Shown: positions 1-11,210 of the stretch, in pieces | Layout: every line of letters begins with the position of its first letter | Numbering within the stretch: position 1 is the stretch's first letter | Source: Crocinitomicaceae bacterium | GTDB lineage: Bacteria > Bacteroidota > Bacteroidia > Flavobacteriales_D > Parvicellaceae | Length of the DNA stretch: 44,240 nt | Reading direction: 5' to 3' | Assembly: GCA_002716065.1 (NCBI GenBank) | Contig: PAZE01000053.1 | Coordinates: forward strand, 1-44,240 | Notes under the pieces: generated by a model | What the model saw: only the letters and a program-made list of their open reading frames with translations | Database searches by the model: none | What the model was told of the DNA's origin: nothing | Translations under genes and position numbers: made by a program

Positions 1-1091
1 GAAGAAAGTTCAGTAGTTGCAGCTGCTGCCAAATCAGCTACTTTCTGGATGGAAAGAGGGGGCTTTAAAGCAGAAGTCATATCTACCACTAAAATAGGTC
101 ACGTACATTTTGCCTGGTATGGAGAGTACCCCACTTTAGTTGATTTTTTCAATTCAATTAAAGAAAAGTTTTATGAAGGAACTCAAGAGCTAACAGCCAA
201 TATGAGAGCTAGAGGAGGAGGTATTAAAGATATTCAACTCATAAATAAAACAGATTTAGAACCCAATTACTATCAAATAATGGCAAAATTTGAGACGTGC
301 GAAGCAATGGGAGCTAATTTTATCAATAGTTTATTGGAAGAGTTTTCAAAAATACTTCAAAGAGAATTGGCTGAAAGTAAACTTTCAAAGCTGACAAAAG
401 AATTCTTATTATCATGTGTATTCTAAGTAATTATACCCCAGAATGTATTGTTAGATCTGAGGTTAGCTGTCCGATTGAAGAACTTACTGAAGGTACTAAC
501 CTATCCGCAGAAGAATTTGCCAAAAAATTTGAACAAGCCATTCATGTTGCAAGAATTGAACCCTACAGAGCAACAACTCACAATAAAGGAATATTTAATG
601 GAATAGATGCTGTGGTAATAGCTACAGGAAATGATTTTCGAGCAATTGAGGCATGTGGACACACCTACGCTTCTAGAAATGGCTCATACAGTAGCTTAAC
701 AGATGTTGAAATAAATGATGGTATTTTTAAATTCTGGATTGAAGTCCCTTTAGCTCTAGGAACTATTGGCGGGTTAACTTCCTTACACCCAATGGTTAAA
801 TTTGCTCATAAGTTACTAGGAAATCCAGATTCAAAACAGCTAATGAAAATTATTGCTTCTGCTGGCCTTGCTCAGAACTTTGGTGCCATTCGATCATTAG
901 TTACCACTGGAATTCAAAAAGGACACATGAAAATGCATCTACTAAATATTCTTAATCAATTGGGAGCAAACGAAAAGGAACGTAATGAGATTAAAACTTT
1001 CTTTGAGAATAAAGTTGTATCACATCAAGCTGTTGTTAATCAGTTTTGCAAAATTAGAGGCATATCTCAAAAAGACCTAACCAATAAGTAA
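1..1091 (+). CDS. Hydroxymethylglutaryl-CoA reductase (class II type), 5' partial, apparent frameshift
   Basis: Reduces HMG-CoA to mevalonate, the committed step of the mevalonate pathway. The start lies upstream of the window; the first codons read EESSVVAAAAKSATFW, the region of the catalytic Glu. Frame 1 runs to a TAA at 424-426 and contains EAMGANFINS. The rest of the enzyme continues in another frame: an ATG at 414 begins MCILSNYTPECIVRSEV, followed by TTHNKG (catalytic Lys), GNDF (catalytic Asp, 16 residues later as in the Pseudomonas mevalonii enzyme) and KGHMKMH (catalytic His). The second frame is open from 381, so the break lies between 381 and 426. Adding one base in the A-run at 396-399 would give a continuous protein reading LTKRILIIMCILSNY across the join. 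All active-site residues are present, so a sequencing error or recent mutation is more likely than an old pseudogene. A split protein made from the ATG at 414 is a weaker alternative. Confidence 0.88.
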
Positions 1092-1092
1092 A

Positions 1093-1995
1093 TTGAAAAA
1101 GTTCTACGCTAACGGTAAACTTCTCATTACGGGAGAATATCTAGTACTTGATGGTGCTAAATCCCTAGCGGTTCCCACTCGCAAAGGGCAATCGTTAAAT
1201 TTTCAAGAAAAAAAGGGGCAAACACTATCTTGGAAAAGTCTCGATAGCAATGGTGAAATATGGTTTGAAGCTATGTTTTCAAGTGAAAATTTCAATGTTT
1301 TAGAATCATCAAATACCACTACTGCAAATTTTCTTCAACAACTTTTGATTAACGCAAAAGAAATTAAAAAACCTTCGATCAACTTTTCTGGAGAGGTTAC
1401 TACCAAATTAGATTTTCCAAGAAATTGGGGTTTTGGATCTAGCTCCACACTTATAAGCTGTGTAGCCCAATGGTTTATTATTGATCCTTTTAAATTACAT
1501 TTTTCAATAAGCAATGGTAGTGGATATGATATAGCATGTGCTAACTCAAATAGCGCTATATCCTATACACTAACCAATAAAAAAGCTTCATATCAAACTA
1601 TAAAATGGAAGCCAACTTTCAAAAATTCATTTTTCTTTGTTCATTTAAACAAGAAACAAAACAGTGCTAAAGAAGTAGCTAAATACCAAAAACAAAAACA
1701 AGAACTTTCTTTACAAGTAGATCAAATAACAAAGCTTACTGATCAAATAATAAGCTGTGAAACATTACATGAATTCACCATTCTTATAGAAAAACACGAA
1801 CAGATAATAAGTGACATAACAGGTATTCCCACCATTAAGAATCAACTTTTTTCTGACTTTAAAGGAACTATAAAGTCTTTAGGTGCATGGGGTGGAGATT
1901 TTATTCTTGTAATAGGAGCAGAAGAAGAAAAAGACTATTTTTCATCTAAAGGTTATTCTACACAACTCAACTTTGATGATGCACTTATTTGTTAA
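1093..1995 (+). CDS. GYDIA-family GHMP kinase
   Basis: A 300-residue member of the GHMP kinase superfamily (galactokinase, homoserine, mevalonate and phosphomevalonate kinases). It starts with TTG two bases after the reductase stop; this start is supported because the family begins with MKKFYANGK-like residues leading into GKLLITGEYLVL. The phosphate-binding loop is WGFGSSSTL at about residues 112-120, and the name-giving GYDIA motif is at residues 144-148. The C-terminal glycine-rich stretch is degenerate (SLGAWGGDFIL). The family is found in Bacteroidota beside mevalonate genes. Its reaction is not established from sequence. Because no classical phosphomevalonate kinase is visible in this operon, phosphorylation of mevalonate 5-phosphate is a reasonable inference, not a demonstrated role. 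Confidence 0.85.
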   Translation: MKKFYANGKLLITGEYLVLDGAKSLAVPTRKGQSLNFQEKKGQTLSWKSLDSNGEIWFEAMFSSENFNVLESSNTTTANFLQQLLINAKEIKKPSINFSGEVTTKLDFPRNWGFGSSSTLISCVAQWFIIDPFKLHFSISNGSGYDIACANSNSAISYTLTNKKASYQTIKWKPTFKNSFFFVHLNKKQNSAKEVAKYQKQKQELSLQVDQITKLTDQIISCETLHEFTILIEKHEQIISDITGIPTIKNQLFSDFKGTIKSLGAWGGDFILVIGAEEEKDYFSSKGYSTQLNFDDALIC

Positions 1996-2041
1996 AAAGA
2001 GAAAAATTGAAAAATTATAAGTAATTTAAATTAGTAGGAAT

Positions 2042-3115
2042 ATGCAAGAATTTATTTGTTCATCAATTAAAAACTTTCCAAGTTCAGCAAAAGTATCTTG
2101 GACAAGCCCATCTAATATTGCTCTTGTAAAGTATTGGGGAAAGAAACCTATTCAACTCCCTGCTAATCCTTCACTGAGTTTTACACTAAACAACTGCTAT
2201 ACAAAAACAGAAATTGAATTTAAAAAAAGTTCTTCATTTAGTATTGAGCTTTATGTAGATGGCCAGAAAAACACATCCTTTTTAGAGAAAATTGAAACTT
2301 TTTTTTCAAGAATTAAAGAATTCTGTCCATACCTCTTTAATTACCAACTCACTATACATACAGAAAATACATTTCCTCATAGCAGTGGAATTGCTTCTTC
2401 TGCATCTGGAATGAGTGCTCTGTCTCTATGTATTTTAAGTATCGAAAAGTATGCAAACAATTTATCTGAGAGCCAATTTTATAAAAAAGCATCTTTTATA
2501 AGCCGTTTGGGTTCTGGTAGTGCATGTAGATCCGTTTATGGGCCAATTGGTATTTGGGGGAATCACAATTCTTTTTCAGGGAGTAATAATGAATTTGCCA
2601 TCTCCTACGATGCTGTACATCCAATTTTTAAAAACTATCAAGATACCATTTTACTAGTTGACAAAGGGAAAAAACAAGTAAGCTCAACTGTAGGGCATAA
2701 ATTAATGAATAATCACCCCTTTTCATCTCTAAGATACAATCAAGCCAACCATAACCTTATTAAATTAAAAGAAATATTAAGTGATGGAGACTTAGATTCC
2801 TTTATACAACTTGTAGAATCTGAAGCACTTACGCTCCACTCAATGATGATGACTTCTGAGCCATATTTCATATTAATGAAACCCAACACACTAAGTATAA
2901 TCGAAAAAACATGGGAATTCAGAAAAGAAAATAATGTGCCTGTTTGTATTACATTAGATGCTGGGGCAAATGTTCATTTATTATATCCAGATCAGGAAAA
3001 AGATAATGTGCTTTCCTTTGTGAAAGATAAATTAGTTGTTTATTGTGAAAATCAGCAGTATATTTGCGATAGAGTAGGAAATGGTCCAACATTAATTAAG
3101 GAACATTATGCTTAA
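2042..3115 (+). CDS. mvaD: Diphosphomevalonate decarboxylase
   Basis: ATP-dependent decarboxylation of mevalonate 5-diphosphate to isopentenyl diphosphate, a cytoplasmic step ending the lower mevalonate pathway. The 357-residue protein carries the family's N-terminal SPSNIALVKYWGKK motif, with NPSLSFTLN following, the phosphate loop SSGIASSASGMSAL, the SRLGSGSACRSVYGP block, and the C-terminal DAGANVHLLYP with the catalytic Asp region. It starts at an ATG 46 bases after the GHMP kinase, the largest gap in the operon, and its end overlaps the mevalonate kinase start by 8 bases, which suggests translational coupling. Length is normal for bacterial members. Confidence 0.95.
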   Translation: MQEFICSSIKNFPSSAKVSWTSPSNIALVKYWGKKPIQLPANPSLSFTLNNCYTKTEIEFKKSSSFSIELYVDGQKNTSFLEKIETFFSRIKEFCPYLFNYQLTIHTENTFPHSSGIASSASGMSALSLCILSIEKYANNLSESQFYKKASFISRLGSGSACRSVYGPIGIWGNHNSFSGSNNEFAISYDAVHPIFKNYQDTILLVDKGKKQVSSTVGHKLMNNHPFSSLRYNQANHNLIKLKEILSDGDLDSFIQLVESEALTLHSMMMTSEPYFILMKPNTLSIIEKTWEFRKENNVPVCITLDAGANVHLLYPDQEKDNVLSFVKDKLVVYCENQQYICDRVGNGPTLIKEHYA

Positions 3116-4046
3116 AGACTCGAAGTATTATAGCAAGATTTTACTCTTCGGAGAATATGGAATCATAAAAGATTCTATGGGTCTTTCTATCCCTTATAAC
3201 GACTACAACGGTTCGCTTATTTTTTCAGCTAAAAAAACATCTTTTTCTAGAAAGTCTAATCAGAATCTCAATAAGTTTTACAATCACCTTTCAACTTTAG
3301 AAGGCTCGAATAAACTTCCCTGTAAATTAGATTTAAATCAATTTAAGTTAGATATTGAAAAAGGTATTTTCTTTGACTCTTCCATTCCACAAGGTTTTGG
3401 AGTAGGAAGCTCTGGCGCTCTTGTTGCTGCTGTATATGACACCTATTGTACAAACAAAATCGTTTCTTCATCTGATATTCCCAATAAAAGTATTCTTAAA
3501 CTCAAAAACATTTTTGGACAGTTGGAATCCTTCTTTCATGGGACAAGCTCTGGTTTAGATCCATTAATTTGCTACTTGAATCTACCCATTCTAATTAAAT
3601 CAAAAGAGAATCTTGGAACTGTAGGAATTCCTAGCACTGTTAATGGCAAAGGAGCAATTTTCTTAATGAATACAGGTGAAACTGGAGAAACCCAACCACT
3701 AGTTCAACATTTTTTAGAAAGATGTAAAGAAGACGGCTTTAGAAAGATGCTTAAAAACAAGTTTAAGAAATACAATGATGCTAGCATTGAAGCCTTTCTT
3801 AAGAATGACATTAAGCCTTTATTAAAAAACGTTAAAAACCTTTCAAAGGTTATTTTAGAAAACTTCAAGCCTATGATTCCAAAGCTATACCACAAGCTAT
3901 GGCAAGAAGGAATCGAGTCTAACGCCTATTATTTAAAACTATGTGGTTCTGGTGGAGGTGGATTTATTTTAGGATTTACTGAAGACTTTGAAAAAGCACA
4001 GCAAAAACTTCAAGGGTATTCTTTAGATGTCATCCATAGATTTTAA
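3108..4046 (+). CDS. Mevalonate kinase-like GHMP kinase
   Basis: Predicted to phosphorylate mevalonate to mevalonate 5-phosphate. The 312-residue protein starts YYSKILLFGEYGIIKDSMGLS, typical of the mevalonate kinase N-terminus. It has the phosphate loop IPQGFGVGSSGALVAA, the substrate block FHGTSSGLDPLI, and a C-terminal GSGGGGFILGF loop equivalent to the GAGGGG motif of mevalonate kinases. It overlaps the preceding decarboxylase by 8 bases and the following UbiA gene by 20 bases. Together with its two upstream neighbours it makes three consecutive GHMP-superfamily genes, presumably ancient paralogues. Assignment to mevalonate rather than phosphomevalonate as substrate rests on family resemblance and context. 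Confidence 0.86.
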   Translation: MLKDSKYYSKILLFGEYGIIKDSMGLSIPYNDYNGSLIFSAKKTSFSRKSNQNLNKFYNHLSTLEGSNKLPCKLDLNQFKLDIEKGIFFDSSIPQGFGVGSSGALVAAVYDTYCTNKIVSSSDIPNKSILKLKNIFGQLESFFHGTSSGLDPLICYLNLPILIKSKENLGTVGIPSTVNGKGAIFLMNTGETGETQPLVQHFLERCKEDGFRKMLKNKFKKYNDASIEAFLKNDIKPLLKNVKNLSKVILENFKPMIPKLYHKLWQEGIESNAYYLKLCGSGGGGFILGFTEDFEKAQQKLQGYSLDVIHRF

Positions 4047-4929
4047 ACAGCAAACTTTTAAAGTAAACAAAGCTCCAATTCTAGTTAAATTATTGGCCAT
4101 GCTTTCTCTTGTGAGGTGGTATAATGTCTTATTGGTTACCATAGGCCTTTACTTGAGTTCTGTTTTTATGCTACAAGATTACCTTCCTAAACTACAGGTT
4201 CTAAAGGATTTTTCACTTCATTTGAACATTTTAGCAATTGCTTTTCTTATAATGGCTGGATACATAATTAATGCCTTTTATGATTTTGAAAAAGACATGA
4301 TAAACCATCCTGAAACTACTGTTTTTGGAACAGTTATAAGTAAACGATTTTGTCTAAACTCTTACATATTTTTTCTTTTTGCTGGTATTTCAATTTCTTG
4401 TTTATTAGGCTGGAAGGTTTGTTTTTTTAATGTGTTTTTTTCTACTGGTCTGTGGATTTATTCTCATAAACTCCGAAAAAAACCGCTTAGTGGAGAATTA
4501 GGGGCCTCATTATTAACAGTAGCACCTTTTGCCAGTATAAGTATTCATTATATGCAAATCAACTCCACCATATTTCTTTTTGTCTGCTATATTTTTGCCA
4601 TTACATTCACAAGAGAAGTGATAAAGAAAATGGTATCTCTAAAAGGTGATTTAATTGTTAAGGAAAAGAGTATTCCTATTTTATTTGGAATTAGAAAAAC
4701 AAAATACATTATTCTTATTTTAATGCTTTTATCTCTTGCTCCAATTGCTTTCATTTTTCCATCGATTTTATCCAAACCAATTGTATATTACTTTGGTTTA
4801 AGTTTTTGCATGATTGTTTGCAGTCTTTACCTTTTAAAATTTGCTAAGACCATTACTCATTTTAATAAAATCAACAACATATATAAAATCATTATTATTT
4901 TAGCTGTGTTTTCAATTTTCCTTTACTAA
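4027..4929 (+). CDS. UbiA-family prenyltransferase, geranylgeranylglycerol-phosphate geranylgeranyltransferase-like
   Basis: A 300-residue integral membrane protein with about eight or nine hydrophobic segments, of the UbiA superfamily that moves isoprenyl chains onto acceptors. In Bacteroidota, UbiA genes in mevalonate clusters are usually named geranylgeranylglycerol-phosphate geranylgeranyltransferase, the archaeal-type ether-lipid enzyme. The first Asp-rich motif reads NAFYDFEKD (usual NDxxDxxxD with the second residue Asp changed to Ala). The second motif, normally like KDxEDxxGD after RE(I/V), reads REVIKKMVSLKGD, so most of its acidic residues are gone and only the last Asp remains. 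The following SIPILFGIRKTK matches the family. Product chemistry is therefore uncertain. The gene overlaps mevalonate kinase by 20 bases, placing it in the isoprenoid operon. Confidence 0.75.
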   Translation: MSSIDFKQQTFKVNKAPILVKLLAMLSLVRWYNVLLVTIGLYLSSVFMLQDYLPKLQVLKDFSLHLNILAIAFLIMAGYIINAFYDFEKDMINHPETTVFGTVISKRFCLNSYIFFLFAGISISCLLGWKVCFFNVFFSTGLWIYSHKLRKKPLSGELGASLLTVAPFASISIHYMQINSTIFLFVCYIFAITFTREVIKKMVSLKGDLIVKEKSIPILFGIRKTKYIILILMLLSLAPIAFIFPSILSKPIVYYFGLSFCMIVCSLYLLKFAKTITHFNKINNIYKIIIILAVFSIFLY

Positions 4930-4938
4930 AAAACAATC

Positions 4939-7065
4939 ATGAAATTACTCTCCTACCCTATTTTAATCCTACTTTTTGTCTCTTGTAACAACACTAACCA
5001 ATCGACACCAATGGAAGAAACACTCTTGCCTCCGGTATGTAAAAAAATACCAAAAAAATTAACCATTCATGGAGATACCAGAACAGACAACTATTACTGG
5101 CTAAATCAGAGAGAAAATAAAGAAGTTATAGATTATTTAAATGTAGAAAATTCCTATACAGATTTCGCGCTAAAAAGCACCAAAAAAACTCAAGATTCTC
5201 TATACAAAGAAATGAGAAATAGAATAAAAGAGGATGAAAGCAGTGTTCCTTATTTTGTTAATGGCTTCTTCTACAATACGAAATACAATAAAGGATCCGA
5301 ACATCCTATTTACATTAGAAAAAAGAGCTTAGAATCCAAAGATGAGCAGATATTACTTGATGGAAATAAAATGGCTAATGATTTCGATTACTTTGATATT
5401 GGAGGACTAGAAATAAGTACCAACAACAAGCTAATGGCATATTCAATTGACACTCTTTCAAGAAGAATGTATGATATTAAATTCAAAAACCTAGAAAATG
5501 GAAACATCTACCCTGAAACCATTAATAATACAACTGGGTCCATGGAATGGGCCAACGATAACAAATCTATTTTCTATACTCAACAAGACCCAACAACCTT
5601 AAGATCAAATAAAATATACAAACATATTATAGGGACAGACCCAAAAGAAGATGTTCTAGTTTATGAAGAAAAAGATGAAACATTTGATTGTTATGTATAC
5701 AAAACCAAATCTTTAAAATACTTGGTAATTGGTTCTTCTAGTACATTGACTGATGAAATACAACTAATTCCTGCAGATAAACCAGAAAGCCCTCCTGTTA
5801 TATTTCAAAAAAGAAAAAGAGGACTAGAATATAGAATTTATCATTTTGACAATAAATTCTTTATTCAAACCAATTTAAATGCAAAAAATTTCTGTTTAAT
5901 GGAATGTGATGAAAAAGCTACTAGTTCTGAAAACTGGAAAACAGTAATTGAGCACAGAGAAGAAATACTTCTTGAATACATTGATGTTTTCAAATCTCAT
6001 CTTGTAATATGCGAGAGAAATAAAGGAGTACTTAATTTTAGAGTTATCAACACCTCTTCAAACCAAGAGCACTATATTGAATTCCCTGAAGAGAGTTATG
6101 TTGCCTATACTACTGCAAACTATCAATTTAATTCTACAAAGCTTAGGCTTTGGTACAATTCTCTAACAACACCTGGAACTACTCTTGAGTATGATATGGA
6201 CTCTAGAGAAAAAACTATTTTAAAGGAAAAAGAGGTACTAGGTAGCTTCAATAAAGAAAACTACATCTCCTCTAAAATTTGGGCAACAGCTACAGATGGA
6301 ACTAAAATACCTATTTCCTTAGTATACAAAAAAGGGTTAAAATTAGACGGCAACAATCCCCTTTTACAATATGCGTATGGATCCTATGGATATAGTATGG
6401 ATCCTAACTTTAGCTCAAACCGTTTGAGCTTATTAGACAGAGGATTTATTTTTGCCATTGCTCATATCAGAGGAGGACAAGAAATGGGTAGAATCTGGTA
6501 TGAAGATGGGAAATTACTAAAGAAAAAAAACACATTTACCGACTTTATTGATTGTTCTAAATTTTTAATTGCCCAAGGATACACAAATAGCCAGCAACTA
6601 TATGCTTCGGGAGGAAGTGCCGGAGGGTTATTAATGGGAGCGGTTTATAATATGAGACCAGATTTATACAATGGACTAATTGCTGCGGTTCCCTTTGTTG
6701 ATGTGGTTACCACCATGCTAGACGATGAAATTCCTTTAACTACTAGTGAGTACGATGAATGGGGAAATCCAAACGATAGTACCTACTACAACTATATGCT
6801 TTCCTACTCTCCATATGATAATGTTGAAGAAAAAGAGTATACGAACTTATTAGTGACTACAGGATTACACGATTCTCAAGTACAATATTGGGAACCAGCA
6901 AAGTGGGTTGCTAAACTTAGAGAAAAAAAGACAGATAGCAATCTAGTTCTTCTAAAAACAAACATGAGTGCTGGTCATGGTGGATCTAGCGGAAGGTTTG
7001 AATACTTAAAAGAAATTGCTCTAGACTACGCCTTTTTATTAATGCTTGAAGGTCAGTTAGATTGA
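4939..7065 (+). CDS. Prolyl oligopeptidase family S9A (oligopeptidase B-like) lipoprotein
   Basis: A 708-residue serine oligopeptidase that would cleave short peptides, oligopeptidase B-like members after basic residues. The N-terminus MKLLSYPILILLFVSC is a lipoprotein signal with the lipidated Cys at residue 16, so the enzyme is probably anchored in the envelope. After it comes the family block HGDTRTDNYYWLNQRE, a beta-propeller region to about residue 430, and an alpha/beta-hydrolase domain with nucleophile Ser560 in GGSAGG, Asp645 in LHDSQVQYWEP and His680 in AGHGGSSGR. It begins 10 bases after the UbiA gene, so it may be cotranscribed with the mevalonate operon without an obvious functional link. 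Its 3' end overlaps the convergent shikimate kinase gene by 13 bases. Confidence 0.93.
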   Translation: MKLLSYPILILLFVSCNNTNQSTPMEETLLPPVCKKIPKKLTIHGDTRTDNYYWLNQRENKEVIDYLNVENSYTDFALKSTKKTQDSLYKEMRNRIKEDESSVPYFVNGFFYNTKYNKGSEHPIYIRKKSLESKDEQILLDGNKMANDFDYFDIGGLEISTNNKLMAYSIDTLSRRMYDIKFKNLENGNIYPETINNTTGSMEWANDNKSIFYTQQDPTTLRSNKIYKHIIGTDPKEDVLVYEEKDETFDCYVYKTKSLKYLVIGSSSTLTDEIQLIPADKPESPPVIFQKRKRGLEYRIYHFDNKFFIQTNLNAKNFCLMECDEKATSSENWKTVIEHREEILLEYIDVFKSHLVICERNKGVLNFRVINTSSNQEHYIEFPEESYVAYTTANYQFNSTKLRLWYNSLTTPGTTLEYDMDSREKTILKEKEVLGSFNKENYISSKIWATATDGTKIPISLVYKKGLKLDGNNPLLQYAYGSYGYSMDPNFSSNRLSLLDRGFIFAIAHIRGGQEMGRIWYEDGKLLKKKNTFTDFIDCSKFLIAQGYTNSQQLYASGGSAGGLLMGAVYNMRPDLYNGLIAAVPFVDVVTTMLDDEIPLTTSEYDEWGNPNDSTYYNYMLSYSPYDNVEEKEYTNLLVTTGLHDSQVQYWEPAKWVAKLREKKTDSNLVLLKTNMSAGHGGSSGRFEYLKEIALDYAFLLMLEGQLD

Positions 7066-7526
7066 TGCAAATCAATAATAGCATTGGCTATTTGTCTAGG
7101 GGCTAAATCAGAGCATTCAATAGTATATTTTGCCTTTTTATATAGTGGCATTCTCTTTTGATATAAATCAGTAAAAGTAGACTCATTAAATAGAGGTCTT
7201 TTATTTGCTGTTCTTTTCAAATTGTAAATTAATTGATTCAATTGATGATTGAGAAAAAAAGTGGTTCCCAACTCATCTAAACAGGTCCAATTATCATTAA
7301 AGAAAGGCATTCCTCCTCCAGTTGCAAGTATTGTTAGATTGGCATCTATTTTATTTAACAAGCTAGATTCTAAATTTCTAAAATGTTGTTGCCCATAAGT
7401 TGAAAATAAATTAGCAATAGACATTCCTGTATTTTTTTCAATTTCTTTATCTGTGTCTATTAGCTTAAAGTCATCCAATAAACCATTAAGAATCTTTCCT
7501 ACAGTAGACTTTCCGGAACCCATCAT
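7053..7526 (-). CDS. aroK: Shikimate kinase
   Basis: Phosphorylates shikimate to shikimate 3-phosphate in the cytoplasm for aromatic amino acid synthesis. The Walker A motif is MGSGKST at the very start of the ATG-initiated frame, followed by DTDKEIE (shikimate-binding Asp), FRNLES, the ATGGGMP glycine loop and RPLF in the lid. The ATG at 7526 would remove the first beta strand: codons just upstream read I-I-L-I-G before MMGSGKST, as in the family. No ATG, GTG or TTG precedes it after the upstream gene's stop at 7552, so an ATT start at 7541 or 7538 is likely. It overlaps the convergent oligopeptidase gene by 13 bases and follows the DUF6913-like gene. Confidence 0.93.
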   Translation of the reverse strand: MMGSGKSTVGKILNGLLDDFKLIDTDKEIEKNTGMSIANLFSTYGQQHFRNLESSLLNKIDANLTILATGGGMPFFNDNWTCLDELGTTFFLNHQLNQLIYNLKRTANKRPLFNESTFTDLYQKRMPLYKKAKYTIECSDLAPRQIANAIIDLHQSN

Positions 7527-7551
7527 TCCTATTAAAATAATATTTGTTGAG

Positions 7552-8121
7552 CTATTTAGAATCTTCCTTTTTATTATTAATCATATCTAAATAATTAACC
7601 ACATGGTTAATATTTTCCTGAAAATCTGTTCCTTTAAAATCAATCATTAAATCATAGAAAGGCTTATTCTTTTTAGAAAAAGTACCCACCTTTAAAGATG
7701 CCTTAGAATAATAAAGGGTAAATTGTTGAGCAACAATATCACCATCGGTAATATCAAGAAGGATATCAAAATTTTCATTTATAAAATTTCTTGAAATAAT
7801 GGTATTGGGAAAACAAAACCAGTTTAAGTCTTTGATATTGTAAAAGTCAAAACCTAATCTACTTTGAAGGAAATGAGGGTTGTCTTTTTTGGTGTAAAAT
7901 GCTAATGCTTTTATTCCTCTTATACCAAATTCATCTCTTAAATACTTAATTAGCTTAAGAATTTTTTTGTAATCATTCTCATCTTTAACCACACATATAA
8001 TCCCAAATGAATTCGCCTCTTTAATATTACAAAAACGAACTTTTCTATTTATTTTCTTCTTGAGAATATTTTTCAATACTCTCTTGCCTATTATTTTTTT
8101 TATTTTAAGAATATTAAACAT
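7552..8121 (-). CDS. DUF6913-like protein of unknown function
   Basis: A 189-residue basic protein with no signal peptide and no membrane helix. The N-terminal 30 residues are Lys/Arg-rich (KIKKIIGKRVLKNILKKK). The central part, about residues 35-140, looks like an alpha/beta fold (SFGIICVVKDENDYKKILKLI, LDITDGDIVAQQFT) and the C-terminus has DFKGTDFQENINHVVNYLDMI. This resembles small proteins grouped as DUF6913, common in Bacteroidota near ligA and dapA; the function is unknown and I assign none. It lies 17 bases after the ligase stop and just before aroK, so the genes are probably cotranscribed with prmC and ligA. Confidence 0.7.
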   Translation of the reverse strand: MFNILKIKKIIGKRVLKNILKKKINRKVRFCNIKEANSFGIICVVKDENDYKKILKLIKYLRDEFGIRGIKALAFYTKKDNPHFLQSRLGFDFYNIKDLNWFCFPNTIISRNFINENFDILLDITDGDIVAQQFTLYYSKASLKVGTFSKKNKPFYDLMIDFKGTDFQENINHVVNYLDMINNKKEDSK

Positions 8122-8138
8122 ACACTACGAATATATAT

Positions 8139-11056
<2,918 letters not shown>

Positions 11057-11121
11057 GTGCTTTTACAAAGAAAATACAAAGTTGATTTGGAGAAACAATT
11101 TTGCTAAAAACATATAAACAG

Positions 11122-11138
11122 CAAAAATTCGATAAATA
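11122..11138 (+). promoter_or_regulatory. Upstream element shared with the thiolase promoter (copy 1)
   Basis: The 17-base sequence CAAAAATTCGATAAATA. A copy with one difference (A instead of C at position 9) lies at 13497-13513 upstream of the thiolase operon. Here it starts 31 bases before the TGCATGCA palindrome; in the second copy the distance is 61. It may be a second protein-binding site of the beta-oxidation genes. Function inferred only from conservation and position. Confidence 0.4.
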
Positions 11139-11152
11139 GACAATAAAATTTA

Positions 11153-11166
11153 CAATGCATGCATTG
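11153..11166 (+). promoter_or_regulatory. Perfect 14-bp palindrome, candidate MarR-family operator (copy 1)
   Basis: CAATGCATGCATTG is a perfect 14-base palindrome whose last three bases coincide with the TTG of the -33 promoter element of the acyl-CoA dehydrogenase gene. CAATGCATGCAT recurs at 13558-13569 in front of the thiolase. A MarR-type regulator gene lies between the two targets. The size and symmetry fit a winged-helix dimer, so repression by that regulator is a natural inference. Confidence 0.6.
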
Positions 11167-11192
11167 ATTTAATTGATTATTCGTTACTTTTG
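11164..11192 (+). promoter_or_regulatory. Bacteroidota-type promoter of the acyl-CoA dehydrogenase gene
   Basis: TTG at 11164-11166, an 18-base spacer, then TACTTTTG at 11185-11192, an exact match to the Bacteroidota -7 consensus TAnnTTTG. Transcription would start near 11199, giving a leader of about a dozen bases before the ATG at 11211. The position rules out the upstream in-frame TTG at 11190 as a start codon. Confidence 0.75.
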
Positions 11193-11210
11193 AAAAAAAA
11201 CAAGAACATT

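Noticed and set aside
395-401. Programmed -1 frameshift signal in the HMG-CoA reductase gene
   Set aside because: ACAAAAG is not a canonical slippery heptamer in the required phase, no clear stimulatory hairpin was seen downstream, and this enzyme is not known to use frameshifting.
11190-11210. Longer start (TTG) for the acyl-CoA dehydrogenase
   Set aside because: The TTG lies inside the TACTTTTG promoter element at 11185-11192; the ATG at 11211 fits the family start.
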